Translations under genes and position numbers: made by a program
In this document: positions 6,783 through 13,713 of the stretch, in pieces
Position numbering within the stretch: position 1 is the first letter of the stretch
How the letters are laid out: each line of letters starts with the position of its first letter
The notes under the pieces: generated by a model
What the model saw: the letters and a program-made list of their open reading frames with translations, nothing else
Told to the model about the DNA's origin: nothing
The model's database searches: none
Assembly (NCBI GenBank): GCA_900540405.1
Contig: UQFW01000040.1
Location: forward strand, 1 to 13,786
Source: Candidatus Avelusimicrobium faecicola
Lineage (GTDB): Bacteria > Elusimicrobiota > Elusimicrobia > Elusimicrobiales > Elusimicrobiaceae
DNA: 13,786 nucleotides
Direction: 5' to 3'

Positions 6783-8092
6783 TATAAATCCTTGCCGATA
6801 GCCCATTCCAGTTGGGCTTTGGCGGTTAAGTTATTGCGAATGGCCTGGTAATAATCCGTGCCGGTTTGCAAATAAGCCTGTGCGGCGCGGAGGGGGGATA
6901 AGCCGGATAAGGGGGTCCGTTCCGCTTTGGTCAGTTGGGCGGAAACGTCGTTAAAGGTTTCTTGCCGGGTAAGCACTTCCGTTTGCCAAAACGTCATGGC
7001 CGCGTGGGCCTGGGCCACTTGTACATGGATTTTATCTTCTATGGCGGAACGGCGCAACGTGCTTTGGCGTTGTTCGGCCTTTTTTTGGGCGGATTGGTTG
7101 GCTATGTTGTACGAAAACGGCAACCGCACCGCTAAAGAAATTTGTTTGTTGACCGCATCTAAATTATCATAGCCCAGTTGTTCATAGCTGCCGGTTAAAA
7201 TTACATCCGGGTAGCGGCGGGAAAGGGCTAAATCTATGGCCAGGTTATCTAATTCCAACGCATAAATGGCGGATTTTAATTCCGGGCGAAACTCCATAGA
7301 CCATAAATTGAGGTGCGGCAAATCCAAATCCACCTGTACGGGTTTGAATGCCCCCACCACTTTTACATGGGAGTTCAGTTCCTTATTTAAGGCTACCAAC
7401 ATGGCCAGTTCCGCTTGTTTGAGGTCGTGCAGAGCGGCGTGTTGCGCAACCGTAAAGCGGGCCCATTCGGCCCGGGCTTGCACCCGCTCCCAGGGGGAAA
7501 AGACGGAGTTTTTGTAATACCGGGTGGCTTTTTGGGTGGCTTTTTCGGTCAAGAGGGCGTATTCCTGGGCGTATTGTAAATTGAAAAATGCCTTTTTGAT
7601 GTTTAATACCACGGCGTTTTTAACGGTATCGTATTTGCTTTGGGCCTGTTTTAAGTTGGCGCGGGCCATTTTTAAGGCGCCGGACATCCGCCCGCCCGAA
7701 TACAAATACTGGGTGGCGGTAATGCCCACCCCGTAAAACTGGTTTTTATAGGAGTCGTCCGTTAAGCGGATGAGGTCATCACTTAAAATAAAGCGGTTGG
7801 CAACGGATTCCGGCAGTACCATCGGGTAATCCAAATGAAACCAAGTGGCCGTACCTTGCAGAGCCACTTGCGGGAAGAACATAAATTTAGCCTCGCTTAC
7901 TTTTTGTTCGGCAATAATAATTTCTTGCCGGGCGGTTAAAAAATCCGTATTGTTTTCCAACCCCAGGCGGATGGCGTTTTCCAGCGTGAGTTCATCATTA
8001 ATTAAACTGGAAAATTTAATGCCGTATTCTTTTTGGGCGAATGCCGCCTGGGCGGCACAGAACACCAGTATTAAAAGCAGTAATTTTTTCAT
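6782..8092 (-). CDS. TolC-family outer-membrane channel protein
   Basis: This 436-residue protein has a signal peptide ending AAFAQ (about residue 19). Long amphipathic helices follow, with the pattern of the outer membrane efflux protein family. The N-terminal part carries LTLENAIRLGLENNTDF, a typical TolC-family opening, and the middle part has an internal repeat of the same kind (LDLDNLAIDLALSRRYPDVILTGSYE-like region). Members trimerise into an outer-membrane and periplasmic tunnel for efflux or type I secretion. GGGG lies 5 nt before ATG 8092. No membrane-fusion protein or inner-membrane pump is next to it. It sits between a HAMP protein and the exported patatin, with which it overlaps by one base. 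The cargo cannot be inferred from the sequence. Confidence 0.9.
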   Translation of the reverse strand: MKKLLLLILVFCAAQAAFAQKEYGIKFSSLINDELTLENAIRLGLENNTDFLTARQEIIIAEQKVSEAKFMFFPQVALQGTATWFHLDYPMVLPESVANRFILSDDLIRLTDDSYKNQFYGVGITATQYLYSGGRMSGALKMARANLKQAQSKYDTVKNAVVLNIKKAFFNLQYAQEYALLTEKATQKATRYYKNSVFSPWERVQARAEWARFTVAQHAALHDLKQAELAMLVALNKELNSHVKVVGAFKPVQVDLDLPHLNLWSMEFRPELKSAIYALELDNLAIDLALSRRYPDVILTGSYEQLGYDNLDAVNKQISLAVRLPFSYNIANQSAQKKAEQRQSTLRRSAIEDKIHVQVAQAHAAMTFWQTEVLTRQETFNDVSAQLTKAERTPLSGLSPLRAAQAYLQTGTDYYQAIRNNLTAKAQLEWAIGKDL

Positions 8093-8100
8093 AATATCCC

Positions 8101-8559
8101 CTATTTTTTGTTTTGCATATCCGCCTGTATTTTATCCATCATTTGGTTGAAGGCATCTTGCAAATCCATAAATTGGTCCCCTTTGCGCAAATGCACGCGC
8201 TGGGAATAATCCCCTTTGGCAATAGCTTTGCACACTTGTTCAAAACGGTATACCGGCCCGGCCATTTTGTGCGATACCAGGGCGGAAATAACCACCACAC
8301 ATAAAATATAAAGCGCCAGTTTGTAGGCAAAAGAGGTCATAATAGGCAGTAAATTATCATACAGCGGTTGTATGAGTACGGGGTAGCGGTCAAAAATTTC
8401 ATCCAGCGTGGCGGAAAGTTCAAAGGTCATAATCCCTAGGCCGATGAGTACGCTGAAAATAATAAGCATCATATAGCGCAACTGGAGCGATTTTTTAATA
8501 AAAATCGTGCGTCTTTTGAATTGCGGTGCGCCGGGTTTGGGCGTTAATTGTTGGTTCAT
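8101..8559 (-). CDS. Stand-alone HAMP-domain membrane protein
   Basis: The 152-residue protein has a cytoplasmic N-terminus rich in basic residues and a first membrane segment at about 29-48. A short extracytoplasmic stretch (about 49-76) and a second membrane segment (about 77-97) follow. A HAMP domain then runs to about residue 148, with the conserved proline in KMAGPVYRFE and the second helix DLQDAFNQMMDKI. It stops there. There is no histidine kinase, methyl-accepting, cyclase or other output domain. The frame is clean with GAGGA 6 nt before ATG, so it is not an obvious truncation. HAMP domains relay conformational signals across membranes, so this could gate a partner protein. Only 8 bp separate it from the TolC-family gene downstream. 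Confidence 0.85.
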   Translation of the reverse strand: MNQQLTPKPGAPQFKRRTIFIKKSLQLRYMMLIIFSVLIGLGIMTFELSATLDEIFDRYPVLIQPLYDNLLPIMTSFAYKLALYILCVVVISALVSHKMAGPVYRFEQVCKAIAKGDYSQRVHLRKGDQFMDLQDAFNQMMDKIQADMQNKK

Positions 8560-8576
8560 AAGTCCTCGTATAAAAG

Positions 8577-8606
8577 CGGCTCCGCCGCCGCAGGGGCGCG
8601 GAGCCG
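8577..8606 (-). terminator. GC-rich hairpin between the barrel-like and HAMP genes, possible weak terminator
   Basis: CGGCTCCGC (8577-8585) and GCGGAGCCG (8598-8606) make a perfect 9-bp stem with a 12-nt loop. On the minus strand it is followed by CTTTTATA, a short T tract. It could end the two upstream genes or attenuate read-through into the HAMP-TolC-patatin-TPR group, whose first ribosome-binding site starts just a few bases later. Confidence 0.55.
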
Positions 8607-8629
8607 GCTAAAAAAACAATGTCTGAATG

Positions 8630-9367
8630 TTAAAAATTGGTGACGTAGCGGATTTGCAAAATGCGTTCGCTTTCGTCCCCGCGGCCGATACGCCGTACGC
8701 CGGCATCCAACACCAGGGAGGGGTGTAAATAAAACCGCGCGGCAATATTCAAGCGGGAGTCCCGCATGTTGCGGATGTTATCCCACTCGGCCACTAACCC
8801 CACCATATCCTGAACGGTGTAAGACATACCGGTAAACATATATAATTCGTCAAAGTCAAAATCGGAAAAATTAAGCCCGGCGGTGGCATCCAACCCGGGG
8901 ATGATAATTTCCCGCGTGAGGGACAAATACCCGCCCTTGCGGTCGTCCATATATTCTTTATTTTTATTTACCGGGTAGGTATAAATGCGGTTTTGGTAGC
9001 CGTAGCCGTAGCGGCGGCCGTCGTAGCCGATGGCAATAGCGGGGATGTATAAATTGCCGTCAAAAATTTTCCATTTGGCCTGAAAATCCGGGTCCAGCAC
9101 TTTAACGGAAGACGAATCCCCCACCAGCTCGTGCGAGGCAACGGAAATGCCGATATTAATGCGGGGATAAACGCCAAAATCTATGCTTTCCATAACCGTT
9201 CCGTGCGAATACGCGCGGGTGGTAAAGGACGCCTGGTAGCGGTCCAACACTTCCGCGGTGGGCACGTCTAACAGCATGGTTTCCATGGAAACCGGGTCGC
9301 CTTGTTCGGCCTGGGCGGCCAATGGGAAAAAGGCTAAAAAGACAAATAACAAAGTTTTAAGTTTCAC
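8630..9367 (-). CDS. Probable small outer-membrane beta-barrel protein of unknown function
   Basis: The 245-residue protein has a signal peptide ending AAQAEQ (about residue 20). The remainder alternates short polar and aromatic strands (FGVYPRINIGISVASH, LYMFTGMSYTVQDMVGLVAEW, LNIAARFYLHPSLVLDAGVRR). It ends in IRYVTNF, a terminal aromatic strand like those recognised by the Bam machinery. It vaguely resembles the small YjbH-type barrels of polysaccharide-related loci, but this is not firm. The start codon is GTG (9365-9367) with AGGAG about 9 nt upstream; no upstream ATG in frame has a ribosome-binding site. It lies 22 bp after the lipoprotein gene and is probably co-transcribed with it. 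Confidence 0.72.
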   Translation of the reverse strand: MKLKTLLFVFLAFFPLAAQAEQGDPVSMETMLLDVPTAEVLDRYQASFTTRAYSHGTVMESIDFGVYPRINIGISVASHELVGDSSSVKVLDPDFQAKWKIFDGNLYIPAIAIGYDGRRYGYGYQNRIYTYPVNKNKEYMDDRKGGYLSLTREIIIPGLDATAGLNFSDFDFDELYMFTGMSYTVQDMVGLVAEWDNIRNMRDSRLNIAARFYLHPSLVLDAGVRRIGRGDESERILQIRYVTNF

Positions 9368-9389
9368 AGTATCAGCTCCTTATAAAAAA

Positions 9390-9947
9390 TTATAACCAAA
9401 CGCGGATATCTTTGACTTCCGGTTTTACTACATAGCGGATGTTGTGCAGATAAATGCTTTCGCGTGCGGCCATAAAATCGTTTGCATCCCGGGGGAATTC
9501 TAATTCAATGTGGCCTTTGTCCGCATGGGTGGTATCGTGTACCACGGCCAAGTGCCAGCGGTCCAGGTGTTCGGTATCATAGGCGTTGCGCGGGTTATCA
9601 AAATTGCGCAAAACCACCATGCCTTTGGGGAGCGGGCCCGCATCCACCGGCAGGGTTTTGGTAATTACGTGGCGGGTAAGCACGGTTTTGCCTTTTAACG
9701 GCCCGCGCAGAAAAGTCACTTTATAGCGCGGGTCTTCCCCGTGCGGTTTTTGGTCCAGGCGGGCCAGGCAATAAGTGGCGTAAAAAGTGCCCATGTTTTC
9801 GCACTGGGCAAAAACATTCCGGCGGAAAAGGCGTTCATATTCCTGTTTATAATCGGAGCGGTCATAGGGGGCTTCTTTGGAACCGCGGCACCCGGCTAAA
9901 CAAGCCAGCGTGCAGAATACCAGCAAAAAGGGAATCAGTTTTTTCAT
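9390..9947 (-). CDS. Lipoprotein of unknown function
   Basis: The 185-residue product begins with a clear lipoprotein signal, MKKLIPFLLVFCTLACLAGC, with lipobox L-A-G-C20 and R at +2. No family was recognised. The mature part is rich in charged and aromatic residues, with no repeats or membrane segments. One other cysteine pair (in AQCENMG and ATYCLARL) might form a disulfide. AAGGAG precedes the ATG at 9947. It is the first gene behind a good promoter and the head of the minus-strand envelope gene run. Confidence 0.8.
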   Translation of the reverse strand: MKKLIPFLLVFCTLACLAGCRGSKEAPYDRSDYKQEYERLFRRNVFAQCENMGTFYATYCLARLDQKPHGEDPRYKVTFLRGPLKGKTVLTRHVITKTLPVDAGPLPKGMVVLRNFDNPRNAYDTEHLDRWHLAVVHDTTHADKGHIELEFPRDANDFMAARESIYLHNIRYVVKPEVKDIRVWL

Positions 9948-9995
9948 AAAAACTCCTTAAATAAAACCCGCAAAAGGGCTGTTCATACTATTAAA

Positions 9996-10024
9996 ATTAT
10001 ACCCGTTTTAAGTGTGTTTGGAAA
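9996..10024 (-). promoter_or_regulatory. Promoter for the envelope operon starting at 9947
   Basis: On the minus strand TTTCCA (10024-10019), a 17-bp spacer and TATAAT (10001-9996) form a sigma70-like promoter. The start would be near 9989, about 40 nt before the ATG. Confidence 0.65.
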
Positions 10025-10066
10025 GCCTAATTTAAGGGAGTAATTTTAGCGGGGCCCGGCCCGCAT

Positions 10067-10094
10067 AAAAACCGGGCCTTTTAGCAAGGCCCGG
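10067..10094 (-). terminator. Intrinsic terminator of the 681-residue protein gene
   Basis: On the minus strand CCGGGCC (10094-10088) pairs with GGCCCGG (10078-10072) around a 9-nt loop, followed directly by TTTTT. It starts about 11 bp after the stop codon of the gene at 10105. Confidence 0.9.
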
Positions 10095-10104
10095 TGTGCA
10101 AAAG

Positions 10105-12150
10105 TTATTTACGCTTGCCGGCACTTTTTTTAGCGCCGGAGCGTTTGGCCCCGGTTTTTGGGGAGCCGTTTTTGGCCGCACCTTTGTTGGCGGCGGATTT
10201 ATTAATACTTCTAATGGCCCGGTTTAATTCTTTGGTGGATTTACCGGCGGCTTTTTCGGCGGCGGCGCGGGCGGAGTCGGCAATGTTTTGCTGGCGGAGC
10301 CCTTGTTCCACCTGGCGCACGAACGCGCCCATTTGTTGTACGCGCTCGGTTAAGTCTTCCTGCACAATTTGCCCGCGTTCTTCGGCGGTGAGGTTATTTC
10401 CTCTTTCAAAAGCGGAGCCGTCTTTACCCCACACAAAGAAAGCCGGGTTTTCCTGGAAGGCGTCCCGGATGTCCCGGGCGTTTTGCGGGTCCGGCACATA
10501 AAACACCAGGTTATTGTTGCGCGTTTGCGGGTTCAACAGGTTTTTATCGTCATTCCGGGCGTTCAGTTCGTCTAACTGCGCGCGCGTAATGGGAATATAC
10601 GCCGGGGCTTTTTCGGACAAATTGCGTTGGATTTCCATAAAACGCAGGGTGGCTTCATCGCTCAAATCCGTTTCATTATCCAAATTTTCCAAGGTTTTTT
10701 GGGCAATTTTCTGGTAAATATCCAGCGGGTCTTCCACCGGGTTTACCCCGGCGGCGGTCACGGCTTCGCGCACGTCCGGGTATTGTTGCACCCGGTTGGG
10801 AATCCAGTAGCAGTCGCCTTTGTCGCACCCTTGGGTTTTTAACAGGGCGTTGTATACTTCCCGCATGTCGGACGTAGAGGCAGAGCCCTCCTGTTCTTGG
10901 GCATCCGGCGGCATTAAATGGTTCGTTTTACCTAACACAACCAGTACGTTTACTTCGGGCAGTTTATCGGTTAACTGCTGTAAGTTTAATTTTTCAATCA
11001 TTTGTTGGCGCCCGGCCTGTTTGCTTTGCTCCAAGGCTTTGGCATCTTTCCAGGCGGAGGGGTCTTCGGATATAGAATGGGAAATAGAGCAAACTTGTTC
11101 CCCGGTGTTGTATAAGGAACCGCTTTCCCCGCGGCAACCGATGGTGCTGGGCAGGCGGTCCGTAGCCGGGGCATCTCCGGCCGCTTCCTGGACTTGTTTA
11201 TCCAGCATGGCGGCTAATTCGGCCCGTTTTTGTTCCCGGAACGCTTTTAGTTTTTCTTGCAAAGATTCGCGTTCTTCGGCAGTAAGGCTTTCGTCGGAAT
11301 TTTTCAAAGCCCACTCGGCCGCGCGGTCAATGGCAACCATGGGGTCAAACATTTCGGCGGCGGACGTGAACGGCCCCGCATATTCCCCGCCGCGTGCGGC
11401 ATTTTTGGCGCCTGCGGCCGTCCGCGTATTGAGCGTAATATTGGGTATGCCCGGTTTCTGCCGCGCGGACGAAGAAGCGGTTTTACCGTCTGTGGTGCCG
11501 AGCCCGTCCCCTCCGGCTAAGGCCAGCGCATCCGGGCCCATCCCGGCTTTTTGGGCCGGCGTTTTGCCAAAACCAAAGAAGTTTTTAATAGGTGCAAACA
11601 CGCGGGCAAAAGCGGATTGTTCTTCGTCGGACTCGGGCGCTAAAGCAGGGGTGTAGCGGGCGGCGCGTTCCTGGCGGACGTAGCGCTCGTAAGCGTCATC
11701 ATCCGAGTTAATTTCGTGCATACCGCGCCCGGCGCCTTCCGGGGCCGTCTGGCGGACGAGGACCCAGTTGCCGTCTTCGTCTTGGATGGCGTTGGGCTGA
11801 TTAAAGCGCGGGGTTTCTCCGTTTTCCGTACCGGGTGCGGCGGCGCTATAACGGCTTTCGGCCGTGGCGTTTTGGGCGGAGGCGTACAGCTCGTTTAATT
11901 TGGCGTTGGCGGCATCTGCTTGGGCCTGGGCCAATGCGGCCTTGCGTTCCAACCGTTTTTGTTTGCCTTGAAACACCGCGGCAATCCGGTTTACCAAAGC
12001 GGTTAGCGGGTTAGACGTAAAAATTTGCGGGTTTGCTTTTTTAGTGCCTTGCGGCGCCTCGGTGCCGGGGGCCATAAAGGGCAACAGCAAAAACAGCAAA
12101 ACGATACTAACCAGTGAGATTAGAACAATTTTTCCAATGCGTTTTTTCAT
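10105..12150 (-). CDS. Membrane-anchored protein of unknown function with basic Lys/Ala-rich tail
   Basis: This 681-residue protein was not recognised. ATG 12150 is chosen because AGAGGAA lies just before it and it begins at a basic-hydrophobic anchor: MKKRIGK followed by one membrane segment at about 8-28. The in-frame ATG at 12240 lies inside the promoter region. Residues about 60-95 are Ala/Lys/Gln-rich and probably coiled coil. A low-complexity Gly/Ala/Asp stretch covers about 100-260. Helical, charged regions follow, with the segment LTAEER appearing twice (289-294 and 587-592). Four cysteines, C339, C354, C442 and C447, could form two disulfides. The last 45 residues hold 15 Lys/Arg with many Ala, Gly and Ser, like a histone H1 or AlgP tail. 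The positive N-terminus suggests the bulk of the chain is periplasmic. It has its own promoter and terminator. Confidence 0.8.
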   Translation of the reverse strand: MKKRIGKIVLISLVSIVLLFLLLPFMAPGTEAPQGTKKANPQIFTSNPLTALVNRIAAVFQGKQKRLERKAALAQAQADAANAKLNELYASAQNATAESRYSAAAPGTENGETPRFNQPNAIQDEDGNWVLVRQTAPEGAGRGMHEINSDDDAYERYVRQERAARYTPALAPESDEEQSAFARVFAPIKNFFGFGKTPAQKAGMGPDALALAGGDGLGTTDGKTASSSARQKPGIPNITLNTRTAAGAKNAARGGEYAGPFTSAAEMFDPMVAIDRAAEWALKNSDESLTAEERESLQEKLKAFREQKRAELAAMLDKQVQEAAGDAPATDRLPSTIGCRGESGSLYNTGEQVCSISHSISEDPSAWKDAKALEQSKQAGRQQMIEKLNLQQLTDKLPEVNVLVVLGKTNHLMPPDAQEQEGSASTSDMREVYNALLKTQGCDKGDCYWIPNRVQQYPDVREAVTAAGVNPVEDPLDIYQKIAQKTLENLDNETDLSDEATLRFMEIQRNLSEKAPAYIPITRAQLDELNARNDDKNLLNPQTRNNNLVFYVPDPQNARDIRDAFQENPAFFVWGKDGSAFERGNNLTAEERGQIVQEDLTERVQQMGAFVRQVEQGLRQQNIADSARAAAEKAAGKSTKELNRAIRSINKSAANKGAAKNGSPKTGAKRSGAKKSAGKRK

Positions 12151-12229
12151 AAGTTCCTCTTGAAATAAAACAAAAATTCGCTCCAACATTTGGGCCGCGC
12201 CAAAAAGCGCCCCCTGGGTGGATACCAAT

Positions 12230-12258
12230 AGTCTACCCATTTAAGGGCTATTTTTCAA
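12230..12258 (-). promoter_or_regulatory. Promoter of the 681-residue protein gene
   Basis: On the minus strand TTGAAA (12258-12253), an exact 17-bp spacer and TAGACT (12235-12230) lie just after the protease stop codon at 12266. The start near 12223 gives a leader of about 70 nt. No terminator separates the protease gene from this promoter, so read-through is also possible. Confidence 0.55.
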
Positions 12259-12265
12259 GGGAAAT

Positions 12266-13024
12266 TTATTCTTCCGCCGGGGCGGGGGCCGGGTTTTGGC
12301 CAAACCACCCCTTTACAATGTTCCACGATTTTTGAATATGCCGCACAAAGGCATTTTGCGGGGCGGGGGCCGCCTGTGGGCGCAACGGCGGCAGATACCC
12401 GGCTTTATCTATCAGTTGGGCCAGGTAGTTGGCGGGAACTGCAAAGTTTAAGTTTTGGTTGCCGTCCCCCTTAAAACTGGCAAACGCTACGGAAATCACG
12501 TCGCCGTCCTCGTTAAACACGGGGCTACCGCTGGAGCTGGGGGAAATGGGCGCGCTGATTTGGTGCCAAATCACGCCGTTGGCTTTTTTGCGCACTTGGC
12601 TGATAAGACCGGAAGAAACCGTGTTTTGCAAGCGGCGCGGGTTGCCGATAACGGTAATAATTTGCCCCGGCAAAACGGTTTGCGCATCCCCCAGAGTGAC
12701 GGTGGGCAACCCTTGGGCCGGTATTTTGAGCAAGGCTAAATCCACCAGTTGGGATTCGGCCGCCACTTTGGCTTCGTCGGATACGGCCCCGTTGTTAAAG
12801 GTAATGTTGATAAAAAGGGCGTTGTCGGAAACGTGGCGGCTGGTGGCAATCAGGCCGTTTTGGCTGACGACGAACCCCGTTCCCGTAAAGGTGGAGCCGT
12901 CTTTTTTAACCACATTTACGGCCACCACGCTTTGGGCGTTTTGTTCGGCAATTTCCACATGTGTTTTGGCCGCGCACACGCAAGAAAACAACAGGCAGGC
13001 AAGCAAAGCGGGTAAGTGTTTCAT
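12266..13024 (-). CDS. Exported trypsin-like serine protease (HtrA/S1C type, no PDZ domain)
   Basis: The 252-residue protein has a signal peptide (residues about 1-19; LFSC at 12-15 might instead be a lipobox). The trypsin-like fold shows H64 in TSRHV, D95 in VDLALLK and nucleophile S165 in PSSSGSPVFN, with the conserved GTGFVVSQNGLIATSRHV opening strand. These give the complete His-Asp-Ser triad. The usual GNSGG motif is changed to SSSGS, a variant also seen in trypsin-like proteins. After the protease domain only a Pro/Ala-rich linker and a short helical end (FVRHIQKSWNIVKGWFG) remain, so there is no PDZ domain as in DegP. It probably acts in periplasmic quality control or regulated processing. 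No Shine-Dalgarno sequence is seen before the ATG, and a TATAAT box ends 6 bp upstream, so the message may be leaderless. Confidence 0.9.
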   Translation of the reverse strand: MKHLPALLACLLFSCVCAAKTHVEIAEQNAQSVVAVNVVKKDGSTFTGTGFVVSQNGLIATSRHVSDNALFINITFNNGAVSDEAKVAAESQLVDLALLKIPAQGLPTVTLGDAQTVLPGQIITVIGNPRRLQNTVSSGLISQVRKKANGVIWHQISAPISPSSSGSPVFNEDGDVISVAFASFKGDGNQNLNFAVPANYLAQLIDKAGYLPPLRPQAAPAPQNAFVRHIQKSWNIVKGWFGQNPAPAPAEE

Positions 13025-13030
13025 ACCACG

Positions 13031-13059
13031 ATTATAATAAATTTATAGCGCGGTTGAAA
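13031..13059 (-). promoter_or_regulatory. Promoter of the serine protease gene, predicting a leaderless transcript
   Basis: On the minus strand TATAAT occupies 13036-13031, only 6 bp before the ATG at 13024. The predicted transcription start therefore falls on or next to the initiation codon. The -35 position (13059-13054) reads TTTCAA, a weak match. An alternative TATAAA at 13047-13042 would give a leader of about ten bases. Confidence 0.5.
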
Positions 13060-13082
13060 TGCAAAGGCATAAATTGTAAACT
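13054..13082 (+). promoter_or_regulatory. Promoter of greA
   Basis: TTGAAA (13054-13059), an exact 17-bp spacer and TAAACT (13077-13082) form a sigma70-like promoter. The start near 13089 leaves a short leader with GAGGAG at 13091-13096. The -35 hexamer occupies the same six base pairs as the -35 position of the divergent protease promoter. Confidence 0.6.
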
Positions 13083-13103
13083 CTAATTAAGAGGAGTGAT
13101 GTT

Positions 13104-13574
13104 ATGGAAAAGTTTTATGTAAGCCGTAAAAAATATGAAGATTTAGTAAACGAAATTAAACGTTTGAAAGAACAAAAAGCGCAACTTTCCGACGAAATCG
13201 GAGAAGCGGCCGCCCAGGGGGATTTGAAAGAAAACGCGGAGTATCATGCCGCCAAAGAAAAACAGGCGGAAACCTTGCGCCGTATTGATGATTTGGAAAT
13301 GAAACTGCGTAATGCCGAAATTACGGACGATTTGGCGGTGGACCACAGTGAAGCCCGCATTGGGGCCACGGTGACCCTGAAAGATTTGGTGGCCGATATT
13401 GAATTTACTTATACGTTGGTGGGTTCCATGGAATCCAACCCGGATAAGGGGCTGTTATCGGTTAAATCTCCCTTAGCCAGCGGGGTGTTGGGTAAAAAGC
13501 AAGGGGAAACCTTTACGGTGGAACTGCCGCGCGGACCCAAAAAATACAAACTGGTAAAACTGGAATACAAATAA
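13104..13574 (+). CDS. greA: Transcription elongation factor GreA
   Basis: The 156-residue protein matches the usual GreA length of about 158. The N-terminal half is the antiparallel coiled coil, with GDLKENAEY at the tip (D40 and E43 correspond to the acidic pair that holds magnesium in the RNA polymerase secondary channel). The C-terminal half is the FKBP-like globular domain, with SPLASGVLGKKQGE near the end. GreA rescues backtracked RNA polymerase by stimulating cleavage of the nascent RNA. GAGGAG precedes ATG 13104 by 7 nt. It is transcribed alone, with its own promoter and terminator. Confidence 0.98.
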   Translation: MEKFYVSRKKYEDLVNEIKRLKEQKAQLSDEIGEAAAQGDLKENAEYHAAKEKQAETLRRIDDLEMKLRNAEITDDLAVDHSEARIGATVTLKDLVADIEFTYTLVGSMESNPDKGLLSVKSPLASGVLGKKQGETFTVELPRGPKKYKLVKLEYK

Positions 13575-13591
13575 AGCCCGGCGTTTTTTAT

Positions 13592-13625
13592 AAGGCCCCT
13601 GCGTTTATAAACGCGGGGGCCTTTT
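13592..13625 (+). terminator. Intrinsic terminator of greA
   Basis: AAGGCCCC-T-GCGTTT pairs with AAACGC-G-GGGGCCTT in a long stem with one G-T wobble and a tiny loop, followed by a short T run. It starts 18 bp after the greA stop. Confidence 0.9.
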
Positions 13626-13655
13626 GCCTGCCGTTATTTAACAGGGGTTGTTTTG

Positions 13656-13667
13656 TTTTTTTTTTTT
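13656..13667 (+). repeat. T12 homopolymer tract upstream of the pilin gene
   Basis: Twelve consecutive T residues (13656-13667) directly precede and partly enter the palindrome before the pilin gene. Tracts of this length are prone to slipped-strand change. Confidence 0.9.
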
Positions 13668-13701
13668 GATAAATTTTGTTTATAACAAAATTTATCAAAA
13701 A
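13663..13701. promoter_or_regulatory. Perfect palindrome with 18-bp arms upstream of the pilin gene
   Basis: The left arm 13663-13680 (TTTTTGATAAATTTTGTT) is the exact reverse complement of the right arm 13684-13701, with only TAT in the centre. The pilin ribosome-binding site GAGAGG starts at 13702, the next base. The centre also forms TATAAC (13681-13686), a plausible -10 box. The element could be a regulator-binding operator over a promoter, or an RNA hairpin that controls translation. Confidence 0.8.
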
Positions 13702-13713
13702 GAGAGGTTTTTA

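Noticed and set aside
6196..6801. Plus-strand open frame of 201 codons opposite the patatin gene
   Set aside because: It is a reverse-frame shadow of a gene with a complete patatin motif set.
10820..11656. Plus-strand open frame of 278 codons
   Set aside because: It is wholly antisense to the 681-residue protein gene, rich in Ser/Cys/Ala as expected from a reverse frame of Ala/Glu-rich coding, with no ribosome-binding site or recognisable domain.
12151..12240. Longer start for the 681-residue protein at 12240
   Set aside because: The extra 30 residues lie in the leader just after a predicted transcription start and precede a normal membrane anchor with its own ribosome-binding site at 12150.
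12429..13037. Plus-strand open frame of 202 codons opposite the serine protease gene
   Set aside because: The opposite strand encodes a protease with intact triad and signal peptide; this frame has no initiation signals or family features.
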